From Poronia punctata (lineage: Eukaryota; Ascomycota; Sordariomycetes; Xylariales; Xylariaceae): 64,000 nt of DNA. Under the pieces are notes generated by a model. The model saw nothing but the letters and a program-made list of their open reading frames with translations. It made no database searches and was not told where the DNA came from. Within the stretch, counting starts at the first letter, position 1, and each line of letters starts with the position of its first letter. Shown piece after piece: positions 48,200-61,700 of the stretch. The stretch spans positions 50,160 to 114,159 of the forward strand of contig MU401571.1 of the NCBI GenBank assembly GCA_022579005.1, given 5' to 3'. Both the position numbers and the translations under genes were made by a program.

Positions 48200-49288
48200 T
48201 AAGAACCTTGAAGGCACAAAGTACCACTTATATGAACGAATCAAAATGGGCTTAGGAGTCATGCACAGCATCTAATTCGGTAAGGTGTTACGCCCACTAG
48301 TGAGCGAGCCTTGAAAGAGCTTTGATTGGACAGTGCGTTCTGCACTACCTGTATAGGGTTAGCTCGGCAATATCTAAGTACATAAGGTATCTCCATCGAC
48401 TCCACGAAGTCAGAAGTGTAGATGCGTGTAGAAATTATATACTGAGATACCTACTGCAGGACCAGGGCCCGTATCAACTACCTAGGCGTACATATATGCA
48501 TATACTTAGTAAAACCAGAAAACTAGGCCTTCTTGGCAAGAGTAAAACCTGGGTGCCAAGAATAAGGTCCGCAATGTGATGTATGATTGGTTGACAGCAC
48601 GGGGCGGAAGAACCCGAGCGGAAGATCATTCCTAGAAGGTTAACCAAGGGAAGCCATTCGTTTCCCAGTCAGCACCCATTCCGTCATTGCCGTGACGTAC
48701 AGTGCCTCAACCATGCCAAGGAACATTCGGAATAACTTTATTACCGTCACCGGCCCCGTTTGCACGGACAGCCCGGAGATGGCGAGAGGCGTTTAATGTG
48801 GCCTTTTCCTGGGCAATGGCACGGCAACCTGATCCGGGCTAAACAAAAAGAGGGAACTAATAAAAAGTCTCGCGGCCAGTCGCGGACGGTCTCATTTCTT
48901 CATGCTCGAGCCAGCTATTCCTCATACGTGCCCCCAGTAAAACAAGGCGACTGTCGTTATCACCAACATACCAGTTGGGCCAGTCTGGGGAGGGTTGTGA
49001 GTACTCGTAGGCTTTCATTCAGCATCCGTGGACATGTCCCGGTTGGTTTCATAGAGCAATACCTCCAAGACTCGGCCGCATAATAAGTGTCTATTCAGTA
49101 GAGGCACAGCCGCAATTTGCTGACCGGCAGAGGTTTGGAAAAACATGTTTACTGGCCAGGTTAAATATACGATCCACAAGCTCCCTTCATGATCTCCCAA
49201 GTATGTATTTGGGATCTAAGGCCACTCAACACTGGTTGCCGAGCTCCTCCTACAGAGCCCAACGACCTGCTCAAATATCCGTTGGATT

Positions 49289-50463
49289 TCATGTACTTTC
49301 GCTATCCAGCGGCGAAGAATCATAGTAAAGCTCGGTATCGTCCGCATTCTCAGGGCCTCCGTAGAGGCCTTGGAAACCGGGTGTTGCCAACCCCAACCTA
49401 CTACGATCATCTCGGTATTGGGAATGCCCGCGGCCGTGGTATTCAGCGGACCGACCCGTCGCCATACGCCGGGTAGGGGCCGTGTAGGCCGAACGCACAC
49501 GACTCTGGTGACGTGCTTCCGGCAGGTTCATTGGTGTCTGTGGCTGCAAAGAAGCCGCAAACGAATCGTTGTAGACTCTAATCCCAGCTGTGTCTGCAGA
49601 CGGACCGCTAGCGTTACCTCGCCTTGATTGCTGCGAGGCCAGTTCTGCAGCCACATTTTGTGGTGAAGGCGTCGGAGATGGACGCCTTGGGAAGCGAACA
49701 ATCGACTCAACAAACCTTGCGGCAGAGCTGAAAATCCTCGCACCTGTACCGCTAAACTATTGTGGCTTAGCTGTGCTTGCATTTTTCTCACACCAAAGCA
49801 CAATGACGGGATGGAGCTTACCACAGGTGTGTCTGCTGGGCTGGGTAGAGCAGCTTCCCTCAGTGATGACTGCCTGGGCGGCGTGACTGGTGGGTCTTGT
49901 CTGGCGACTTCCCGTGGTGGGGTCAATTGAGCACTCGCACGACCCTATTCAGCTTACGGTCAGTGTTTTCTGTTTGCGATAGAAATAAGACCTAGTCGTA
50001 CCGATGGAAGAGATTGCACATCCGTGACAACACGCGAGCCCGAAGAAAATGGGGGAGGAAGAGCCATTGGTGGGCTAAGATTCTCTGCGGAGCCCAACGG
50101 GTAAGATGATGTCGACCCCTGACTCTGAGAGGAGCTCAACTCGTTCCGGTTGAAGTTTGCGTCGGACGTCGATCTATTGGCTGGCCGGTATGGAAGCGTG
50201 GTGAGTAATTTGAAGTCTTTGCTTGATTCCTCGCTTTTCGACTGTTTGGGGGTCCCCGTGCGGCGGCTAACAGTATGCTCGGAACAATGATGCTCTGCTT
50301 CATGACTGCTCGGCGTAGCTGTTTTGATCCTCGGATGGAGTGGTAGATGGCCGAACACATCTTCTTTGGGGTTGGCAAGATATTTCTTGAACCGACGACG
50401 GCGCTCAAACTCCCTCACCTCTGTTATGGTTAGGGAGATAGTAGTCGGCGGTAATCGCAGCAT
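49289..50463 (-). CDS. fungal protein of unknown function, three exons
   Basis: Exons 50463-50002, 49944-49822 and 49756-49289 give 350 aa. Donors are GTACGA and GTAAGC, acceptors TAG and TAG, and all junctions are in phase 0. The start is the ATG of M-L-R-L-P-P-T; the frame is open 15 codons further upstream but without a better start. The N-terminus has a basic, probably helical block (V-R-E-F-E-R-R-R-R-F-K-K-Y-L-A-N-P, then D-V-F-G-H-L-P-L-H), which looks like the conserved part. The middle is Ser/Pro-rich. Exon 3 holds A-R-I-F-S-S-A-A-R-F-V-E-S-I-V-R, an amphipathic segment, and ends in an acidic tail. No known domain recognised. Confidence 0.72.
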
Positions 50464-51584
50464 CTTGTTATATAAGGTCAGTTGACCTCGATTTGCGGAG
50501 CGAGCCACCCAAACTGGCCAGGGGAATAGATAGTAAGAAGGCTACAACTTAAGTCAAAATCTTTGCCCAGCTCTATCGGGAAAACGAATGCAGACATTTG
50601 GGCGATTTTCTAGAATGCCGAAACACTTGAGACAGGTTTTGTTTGCTCCCCCACCTACCCGCGGACATCGTCCATGCTCGCAGTTTCCATGCCTTATAAG
50701 GTACTTCCGTACCATTAGGCAAGTCAGGAGTAATTTGGATGTCGATTATTCGCTATTATTGTAGTTGTTACTCAGATTGAAAAGCACGATGCTGGCGGGC
50801 TCTACTACGAGTAGGTGTAACGACCTGTCGACAGAAGTGACCGCCCAAAGTTACAATCTGGCCTTGATCTTCGCCGGTGTCGACTGTCCCAAAGCTAGGT
50901 ACATTCGTCTTCTTCGGCCTAATTAGAAGAGCAAGGATTGCTAAACACCTTCTCCTTTTATAAAGCCATATTGATAGGTGTAAGTTAGATTGCTATGTCA
51001 AATCTACTATACACGCCTCTTACTCACGGCCTAATACAAACAGAAGGCATACCGGTAATCATATCATACTCATACGTTTTAATGGAATATTAGCGCTCGC
51101 CGAATGAGGCTGAAACAAGATATAAGGTTATGTACCTACGTCGGCGATGCAAGGACCTATACTCAGCAACCAATAAGCATAGCGCATGCTATGAGTGGAA
51201 TACTTAAGCTGGTGCAGTGCGTGCGTGTAGTAGATAGTGAATTTGCCATCTCTTCATCTTTTCAGGATGATGATTGGGATAACGGGTAGCAGGAACCGCC
51301 TTATAATTGCTCTTATATCAGTAACTTTCGCAGCTGTCGAATTTAAAATCACAGCAATGGCTAGGAAACGATCAGCCTCAAGATTACCGGTCCAAGTCAA
51401 ATCCTAGACTAGGCCTGGGAAAAGCCAATACGTATACATTTTTTATACATAGAAACCAATGTGGTTTTCCTGCGTGGACTTGTAGTTGTAAGTAGAAACG
51501 CCTTTGTCGTAGGCCCTAACCGTTTTGGACACGATCTGCAACGCGCCTGATTTGCAACAGTCTTTCGTTTTAGACCTTATTTTT
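50464..51584. other. intergenic region adjoining the RIP block
   Basis: About 1.1 kb of ordinary composition between the last gene and the AT-rich block. One TACGAGTA at 50,806. No gene seen. Confidence 0.5.
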
Positions 51585-54500
51585 AACCTTACCTATAAAA
51601 CTAAATAAAGATTGTAAAAATATAAAACTAGTATATATATAAAATATAAATAATAAGGTATACTATATTAAAAGCTTAAAGTTTTTAAAGTAGTTTATAG
51701 GTATATTATAGGGATTAAAACGTTATATTTTAAAGGTATCTTTTATTTACCTTTTTAAACGTAACTAAATAAAGAAAAATTAAAAAAATAAAACCTAACT
51801 TATTTTAGGTTTATTATATAAATTCTGATATTTTTACGTTAGTTTTATATTGTAGTAAGCTTTAATAGGCTACTACTATTTAAGTAAATATAGCTTAGTA
51901 CTTAATAAAAGTTTAACCTTGGAAAATAAGCTTATAAAAGAGGTATTTTATACCGGGCCTTTAATATAGCATTTTAAGCTACCTAAAAAAAAGAATAAAA
52001 AAGAATTAGGATTTTTCTAATTTTTATTGACTTTTTTATTAACGTTTAATTATAAAAAGTAAAAACTAGGTAAAATACTTAATAACTTTATAAATATTAA
52101 GCTAAATTAAATAATTTCTATATTTTATTAAATGGAAAACTTTATATTTTGCTATAGTAAAGTTTTATAGCATTTAGTTTAATTTTTATTTATATATTTA
52201 ACTTTATTTTTTTGTTTTTTTTTCTTTTAAATTAGCTATATATAAAAGCTTTTAAATATTGTTAAAATTAAGCTACGCTTATAAAATTTTAAATAGGGGG
52301 TTTTAAGCTTTTAATAAACCTTATAAGGTTTTTAAAACTTTTAAAAGTAGTTTATTACTTATGCTATACTGTTTTAAATATAAAAAGTGTAAAGGTTTAA
52401 GCAATAAGGTAGTTGTAAAGTAATGTTGCTAGCGATTTTAAAAACTAGGTATATTAAATAACTTTTGTTTAGTTAGCTAGGTAGGTAACTAGACTAGCTA
52501 AAAAGATTAAAAAAAGTATAACTAGCAAAGCTTTAGCTATTAGTTAGTATAGCTTTAGCTAATAAGTAATTTGTATGCAAATAGCTTAGCAAATAAGTTT
52601 TTTAGCTAGGTGCCTTATTATATTGCCTTCTTTTTTAAGTTGCTAGTTTTTAGCAATTTTAGCATTTATAAGTATATTTGCTAATTAGGCCTATTTTTAA
52701 TTTTTTTAATTAAATTAATTTATTAGCTTTTATAAGCTATTTTTTTATTAACTTGTTAGCTTATACCTAGCTTTATATATTTTTTTTTATTTATAACCTT
52801 ATTTTAGTATTTACTTTTTTTTTAGCATTATTATTTTATTAAGCTTTTTGCTAAGTAACTATTATTATGCTGCTTTTAAAGCTTTTTTATTTTAAGTTTA
52901 TATATTAGTATACTTTTAATACTAATATAAGTTAATTATTTTTAAATTATTAAATTTTTAATTTTAACTATAATTTTGCTTAACTAAATAGTAATAAGCT
53001 AAAAATTATAATAATGCTTAATAAAAAGCTTTGCTAGCACTGCGTTTTTAGCATATATTTAAATTTTTATATTTACTATTTTTGCTACTTTAGCAATATT
53101 AATTATGCTTTTTATAAAAAAAACTACTAAAGTTATTATGTTATATATTTGCTGCTTTTTTACTTATTAATTTGCTTAAATATTTTTTTTTTAAATATTT
53201 TTTGCTTTAGTTAGTATAGCTTAATAAATTATATAATATACTACTTATTTTTACGCTAAAACTAAAAATGCTTAGCAAAAGTATTAAGCTACTATTACTA
53301 AAGCTAAAAATAAAAATAAAAATAAAAACGTAAGTATAAACGTTATTTTATTAAACAATACTTTTATTATTATAAGTTAATATATATTTTACTTATTTTA
53401 AGTAAGCTTAGCTTTTTAGCATATAGTTGTTTTTAAAAAAAAGCTAATTATATTAGTTAAAAAAAAATAATGCTATACTGCTATTTATTAAAAATTAGTT
53501 ACTATTTATTATTTATTAACTATTATAGTTGCTTTTTTTATAATTTATACTTTTGCTGCTTATTTATTAATATATTTATTAATATTTAGCAGTTTTATAT
53601 TAGCAAAAAAAAGCTTTTATTTAATAACTTTAATAATATTATATATAAAGCCTAGTTTTTTATTTTTTTTAAAGTACTAAAATAGCTTTTTAAGCAATTT
53701 AAATGCTTATTTGCGCTAATTATATATATTTATTTTAAAAGCTGCTAATAAAAAGCTAAACTTTAAAAAAGCTTATAAAAATAAAAGTATTAAAGTGTTT
53801 TTTAATATTAGCAAAGCTTATTAAAAGATTTTTGCTTATAATATAGTTTTTATTATTACTATTAGCTTTATTTATAATATTTATTAAATTATATTACTTA
53901 TTTTTAATTATAGCTATTTTAATAACATAATATATTATTTGCTTTTTTAGCTACTTTTTAGCTTTTGCTTGCTAACTTTTTATTTAATAATAATACTTTT
54001 TATATTAATAGTTTAAAGTATATTTTAAGTTATAATAAGTTTATTAAAGTATAAGTTTTTATTTTTTATAATATTATAGCTTAGTTTTAGCTTGCTTAGC
54101 AATAGCTTACTATTTTTTTATTAACTAAGTATATACTTTATAATTAATATTTATTATACTAATTATAACTACTTTATTTATTATTTTACTTAGTATAAAC
54201 CTTTTTAACTTTTTTTTTATATTAGTTTAATAAACAGCTTACGTTTACTAAGTATTTAGCTAGCTTTTAAGTATTATATTTTACTAGCTAGCTTTTTTAT
54301 TTTACTAAGTATTTTTATTTACTTTAGTTTTTTTAATGCTAAATAATATTTTTTATTACTTATTTTTTTTGCTTATTTTTTAACTTAAGTAGCGCTATTT
54401 TACTAGCATCTTTTAGCTAGTTTATTTATAGCTTAAATAATAATATAAAAAATATATTATAAACTTAAAAATAAATTTTTACTTTTTTAACAACTTTAAC

Positions 54501-55583
54501 TTAAATATATATAAAAGCTAGTTTTTTTTTATATTTAAACTTAAAGTATATTATTAATAGCTTTACTATATTACTTGCTTAAAACTTTTTTAATATATAA
54601 TACTTATTATAATATTTTTATATTAACTTTATTGCTTATTTTTAATACTTGCAAACTACGTAGCATATAGCTTTTATTTATTATAGCTTTTTTTTTACTT
54701 TTTAAATATTAAATTAAAGCTGCTTTAATATATACTTAATATTTTTTAAATAATATTTATATAATGCTTTAAATAATAAATAGCTTATAATAGTATATTA
54801 GCTATTATTATATATAAACTTAGTATTTGCTAATATTTTAATTTAACTATTTAGCTTACTACTATAAAAAATATAAAAGTACTTTTTTAAAGTTTAGTAT
54901 ATTTATTTTATTTAACTATTAGTTTAAAGGTGCTATATAATAAATAGCTACTAACGCACTTTTTATACCTTATAAAACTTTTTTTAAAATTTGCTTATAA
55001 TAAGTTTATTTTTATTACTTATAATTTTTTTTAAAAACCTATATTAGCAGTTTATTTTATAGTATATAATTACTATAAGCTTAGTAATATTAAGCGTTTT
55101 TTATATAAAAATAAATAATATTATTTTTATAAACTAGTTTATAATAACTAAAATTATATTATAAATGTTATTATTTACCTTTATATATAAAAGTAGTTTT
55201 ATAATAAAATTTAAGCTAATTTTTTAAAAAAGCTATTTTAATAAAAGTAATAACTAAAGCTTTTTATAAAGCTTATATTTTAGCTTTTAAGCTTTTTTAT
55301 ATTATATATAGCTAGTAACATATTTTTAAACGTTTTACTTTAAGCTTTTTTAATAAAACTTATATTATAATAACTTAGCTATTTTATTTTTTTTATATAT
55401 TTAGCTTTTAAGTTATTATAGTGCTAATATATTAATTACTTTACTAAAGCTTTTTAAGCTAAAATTACTAGCTATTTTTTAAAATATAATATTTTTTATA
55501 TATTTTAACTTTATAGTATATAATTTTTGCTAGCTTTATAAAAGTAAAGTTTTTAGCTTATAGTTTATAAACTATTTTATAAA
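51585..55583. repeat. RIP-degraded AT-rich repeat DNA, unclassified
   Basis: Composition changes abruptly near 51,580 to very high A+T. C and G survive mainly in GpC, CpT and ApG steps, while CpA and TpG are almost absent, as expected after RIP. No frame stays open. Coding-like remnants seem to run on either strand, but I could not assign an element type or termini. Confidence 0.8.
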
Positions 55584-55588
55584 ACTAT

Positions 55589-55789
55589 TAATATAACGTA
55601 TTATAAAGGGACCTATTAAGAGGATATAGTCCTAAAGCCTATTAAATTAAATAGCTAGATTAGATAAAGACTAGCGCACTAAGGTTAATTAGTTAGTATT
55701 AACTAATTAACCTAACCTTGCTAGATTTTTTCTTTTTTATATTATTAATCTATAGAATTTACTATACTACCTTATAGTTTTTTTTACTA
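55589..55789 (+). repeat. 5' LTR
   Basis: 201 bp. It begins TAATATAAC and ends TTTTACTA; the ancestral TG...CA ends have become TA...TA, consistent with RIP. It aligns to the 3' LTR at a constant offset of 7,651 bp without indels. A perfect 13-bp inverted repeat with a GTAT spacer lies at 55,683-55,712. Confidence 0.9.
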
Positions 55790-58700
55790 AATAGTATAGT
55801 AAGTTAATTAATTAATATAACCTATTTAGTTATATTTTACTTTTTCTTATAGTAGTAGCTAGGTATAAATTAAGTATATTGTTTTTTAAAACTTTAGCAC
55901 CTATTTTATACTTTCTTAAAGCTTAAATTTTAACTAAAGTAGCATATAAAGCTATTTTTTAAAACTTTAAGTATTGCTACTAAGTTAAAACCTAGTTAAA
56001 GTTATTTTTTTAAATCTTTTTAATTAATAAGTTAATACTATTATAATTTTATAAAGCTTTTTTATATTAAGTAAAAACCTTGTAAATAAGTAAAAATTAT
56101 ATAATTTCTTTTTAAATAGCTAAGGCTATCTTTATATTACTACATTTAGGTTATAAATAAAGCAATCTTTTATAGCGCTAACGTTTATAATTGCCTTTTA
56201 TTAAAGCTTAATTTTTTTAAACGCCTAGCTATACCTTATATATTATATATAAGTAACTTGTTTTTTTAAACTTGTTACTATTATAATAGCATAGCGCAAA
56301 ATATTTATTTTTTTAAATTTATATTAAATGTTTTACTTTTTACCTCTTATTTGCATTTTATATTTTTTTTTTATTTTTTTTTTTTTTAGTTAATTAAAAA
56401 AAAAAGTTAATTTAAGCAAACTTATATAATAAGCAAAAACAAAAAAAGCGCTAAAAGCACTTTTGCTATACTAAAATAACTTAATAATAATAAAAAATTA
56501 AGCTTTAAGTTTTAAACTTAATATAAAGTTAATACTTTAATGCTACTAAATCCTTTATATAAACTTTTATGCAATTTTTTATAAGATTTTTTATATAACT
56601 TTTTACTTTATAACTTTAATTAATTTAAATTATATATAATAAGCGCTAAAAAAGTTAAAAAATAAAAAAATAATAAAGCTAGTTAAAAGTAGCTAAAATA
56701 AAATAAATAAAAGTAAAAAAAAATTAATAAACATATTACTAGCTATATTAACTACTTAGCAAATTAAGTAAAACTTATATATAATTAACTACAAGCTTTA
56801 AATAAAAATATAAAAATAATAATAAGTAAATTAAACTAGTTTATTTAAGCTGCTTAAAGCAAGCTAGCAATACTAAATCTTTTAGCAACAATACTTATAC
56901 TTATACTTATAATAATATTTATTTTAATATTAATATAAGCATATTAACTAAAGTAATAATTAAAAATAGCCTAACTAAGCCCTATTTAGTATATAAACAT
57001 ATACTAACCTATATTAGTAATAAAAGCTTTTTAGTAAAGATTTTAAAACTTTAAAAGTTTTTTTTTAAATTATATAACTTTAGCTAATTTTAATAACTTT
57101 TATAAAAACTTTAACTTATTATTATAAGTTAACTTTTAGTTAACAAAGTACGCACTACTATAAAATAATTAATTTTAAGTTTAATTTATAAAGTTTTTAG
57201 TTTAACTTATAACTAAACCAGTAATAATAAATACTTTAAAAAATTATTTTAATTATAATAAAAATATTATATACTTTACTTTATACGCTTAATTAAGCTA
57301 ATAAAGTGCTTTAGCTAGTAACCTTAAAAAAAATAACCTAAATAATAAAAATAACTTTTTATAAAACTTATTTTAACTTTTAAAAAGTTTATATAAACTT
57401 TAAAGTAAAAAAAACAAACTATTAAAACTACTAAGGCTACTAAAGCTACTTAGTTTTTTAAAAAGTAACAAATACTTATACTATAACTTAACGTTGCTAT
57501 TTAGCACTAAATTTAATAACTAGAAAATAAAAATTAAAAAAGAAAATATAAGTACTTTTATACTTAACTTTAAAAATTTAAAAAAACTTTAAATAAATTA
57601 ATAAAAAATTTAAAACAATTTATATAAATATATAAGCTTTTATTAATAAAGTTAATACTATGCTAAAAAGTATATAAAAAAGCACTTATAAAAAATAGCT
57701 AGTGCAGCTATAGCTAACCTTATTAAGTAAAGCTATAGCTTAATAATAAAACTTAGTTTTAACTATTAAAAAAAAGCAGCGTTTTTAAAATAAAAGTATT
57801 TATAGCATAATAAACTACTTTAGTTAACGCTTTACTATAGCTTTAAGCATTGCTACTAAACAAAGTAATATTTTACGTTTAAAATTAAAAAATATTATAT
57901 ATAATAAAAACGCTTTAAAAAAATATTTTTAAAAAAAACTTTAATATACCTATATAAGTTATTTATTAGTAAAAAATAATTTTAATTAAATAAAAGTAGT
58001 AATAGTAGCATAGTTAGCTATAAATCTTTTTTTAAAGTAAAACGTACTAGTACTAAACTAAAAAAAAAGCTTTAGTAAGTACTTAAAACTTTTTACTTAT
58101 AAAAAAGCAGTACTTTTATTAGCAGCTAAGATTATATACTTATAAATCTAAAAAAAAAGTAAAAAAAATAGCTTAATAACTTTTTTAAAAATTAATTAAA
58201 CAATAAAAGTAATAATAAAAGTAAAGGCTGCTAACGTAATAATAAGCATAACAAAAGCTATAATTATAATAATAACTATAGTTATTATAAAAATAACTAT
58301 AAAAAAACAACTACTAATTTAAAAATTAAAAAAAAATAAAAATAAATTATAAAATAAAAATAAGCTTTAAAGCAAAAATAAATCTAAGGATAAAAATAAA
58401 AAAAAAGACTATTTAAACCTTATAAAAAAAAGGACTTTAAAAAAAAATCTAAATTAAATAAAAAGAATTTTAGTAATTTATTTAATAGCAATTTAAACTT
58501 TAACTTAAATTAAGCTTTTATAGTAGTAAATTATAATGCTTAATATAAGCACTATAGCAAAGCGTTTTTAAATTAAAAAGAAAAAAAAAGTATAGCAAAA
58601 AATATAATTAAAAACTTACTAAATTATAAAATAATATTACTTTAAAATAACTAAAATATATATATATAAAATATAACTAGTTTTTTAACTTATAAAATTA

Positions 58701-61700
58701 GCTATTTAAGCATTTAAAAAAGTGCAAAAAAAAGCAAAATAAAAAAGCTTACCTTATTATATTTATTAATTTAAAGTTTAAAAAACTAAATATTTATATT
58801 TTAACTTTTTTAAAAGTATAGTTTAAAAAACTTATTAGTTAGTTTTAATATTTATACTTACAAATTTTAGTTTAACTTAGTTTTAAAGCTGCTAAAACTA
58901 CTATATGCTTTAATACTAGTATAAAATAAAATATAATTACTTATAACCTACTAAATTTAACTAATTATATTATTAAAAAATAATTAAGCAAGGTATAAAG
59001 TATTAAAAGAAAATAAGTTAAATATATAAAATAAGCTATTTTATAAATATATATAGTAAAATTAACTAAAACTAAAAATAAATAAATTAAATTTACTATT
59101 TTTATATAAGTATTAAATAAAGCAATAAAACTTTAAATATTATTAAAAACTAACTTTAATAATACTTATAAAGCTTAAATTAACTTTAAATTTAAAGCTA
59201 TTACCTTTAGTACTATTAAAAGCTTTAAAACTTTTTTTATAATTTAATTATAATTTTATTTATATATTTAAAAAGTAATACTAGTATAAAAAGTAATATT
59301 AAAACTAAAAAAGGCGCTTTTAGCTTTTACTTTATATAAGTTACTTTTTTTAAACTAAGATTTTATATTTAATTTAACTTATAAAAACGTAATTTTTTTA
59401 TTTATAAAATTAACTACTTTAAATATTATTATTATAGCTAACTTATTACTTTAAGCAAAAAAGGTTAAAAAAGGCACTTAAGTAAGTATTATTAATAAAT
59501 AAATAAAAACTAAAGTTTAAAAAGCTACTTAAAAAAATGCTTTAAAGCTATAGCAGTAGCTATAATATTATTATAAGTATTATTTTTTATAAAAGCTTTT
59601 ATAAAAAAAACTTATACTATTATAACCTTTTTAATTAATTACTTTATAAGCGCTAGATTTTTAAATTAACTTATATATGCAGTACTAGCTATAAGTAAAT
59701 ATTTTACTTATAGCAAAAAATTATAAAACGCTATAACTTAGCTTAAAGTAATAAAAGTATTTAATATATTAATACTTAAAAATAAAAATAACTATATAAT
59801 AAAAAACAAAGCTAATTTTAAATATTTTAAAGTAATAAAGTTTTTTTTAACTATAAGCATTTATAAGCTTTTAAAAGCTAAAAAAATTATTAGTTTTAAT
59901 AAATAATTTATTTATGCTAGCTTAAACTTTGCTGCTAGCAAAATTTTGCAAATTTTAAAAAACTTTTTAAAAATTTAAACTAATTAAAGCATTATTAACA
60001 TTTTAAAAAATAACTAAATAAAAATATTTTTAATAAATAATTAATAATAAATAAAGCTAAATAGCTAATTATATTTTTTTAATATAAAAAATTAAGCTAT
60101 TATAAATAAAGTATTTAATAAACTTTATAAACAAGGCTATATAAAGTAAGTAAATAAACTTAGTTTTTTTATATATTTAACCTTTATAGCGTACTAATAA
60201 GTTAAAAAAAGTATATAAACAAAATTTATAATAAACTTTTAAGCTTTTAATAAAATAATTATATTTAATAACTATTTACTACTTTTATAATTAAAAGTAA
60301 TTAAATTAGTTTATAGCAAGAAATACGTTATTGTTATAAATACTACTGCTTTTTTTTACTAATTTAAAGTGCACCTAAACTATAAAAACAAATTTATAAT
60401 AGTAAGCTTTTAAAAACTAAAATAATTAATAGTAGTATTAATAAGCTTTTATAACTTTTTAGCTTATATATAACGCTTTATAAATTATACTTTAAAGCTA
60501 TATAAATTTTTTTATAAAGTATTTATTAATAATATTATAATATTTTTAAATAATAAAAAAAGCTATTTTAAATACTTTTAAAAAGTATTTATACTATTTA
60601 AATAAAAACATATTTTAATATTTTTGCAAAAATTATTTTTAAAATACTTTTTAGTAAAATTGTTAAAATTTTAAGTTAACTTTTTTAAAATAGCAATAAT
60701 AAAGCATTAATTAGCTACATTTTAAAACTTAGTATTTTTAAATAATTTAAAAGCTTTAAAACAATACTTTAGCAGCAATAGGTTTTTTTAAACATTACTA
60801 CTTTATTATACTTAATACGTAAAGCTTTTATTAAAAAAAACCGCCTTATTAAACAAAAAGCGTAAAAAAAAAAAAGTAGCTAATAATAATTTTAAAAAAC
60901 GCTAAGCATATATTAGGTTAACTTATTTTAAATTAATAAAAGTTAAAAAAAAGTTATTTAAAGCAGTATAAAACCTAATTTACAAGCATACTATTTTTAA
61001 GCATTATAACCTAGCTAAAACATTGTTTATATAAGTTAACGCCTTATTAAAAAAAAGCTTTAAAGTTATAATATTTTATATTAAAAAAAGCTATACTTAG
61101 TAACTTAAAGCAACAATTTTAAATACTTAAGTAAAGCTTATAATGTTTTTAAATTAATTATTTTTATAACTAAAATTATAATATAGCCTTTTAAAAATAA
61201 AAGTAGCCTACGTAGTTTAAACTTATAAAAAACTAAAAATTATAATAAAAGTATTAAATAACTTTATAGTTATTTTAATAAATTATTTAGTAATAAAAAG
61301 TATTTTAAACTAAACTAGCTTTAATATTATATTAACTAATAAAGTAAATAAATAACTAGTTAATGCTTTTATTTACTTTTTTTAGTATAGTTTATAAACG
61401 TATTACGTTTTAAAACGCTTTAACTTTGTTTTAAATATACTAAGCTGCTTTTAAAACATAGCTAATAAAGCAAATAAAAATAAAAAAATAATTTATTTAA
61501 ATAAAAAACCTACTTTTAATTACGTATAGCTAATAAAAGCTAAAGCTATTATAAACTTTAAAATAAAAAAGAAGTTTTAAAAAAAATATAAAAAAGATTT
61601 TAAATATAAACATATTTTAAATTATATTTAAAAAAATAATAATAAAAACGTTAGCAAATTTTTTAAGCTAGGCTATTTATTTATAATTAATAATAAATTA

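Larger units (their letters stand above)
47221..49288. other. intergenic region containing a MITE
   Basis: About 2 kb between two leftward genes. Its main content is the inverted-repeat element at 47,727-48,199, described separately. The remainder shows short open frames only and one TACGAGTA complement at 49,002. Confidence 0.5.
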
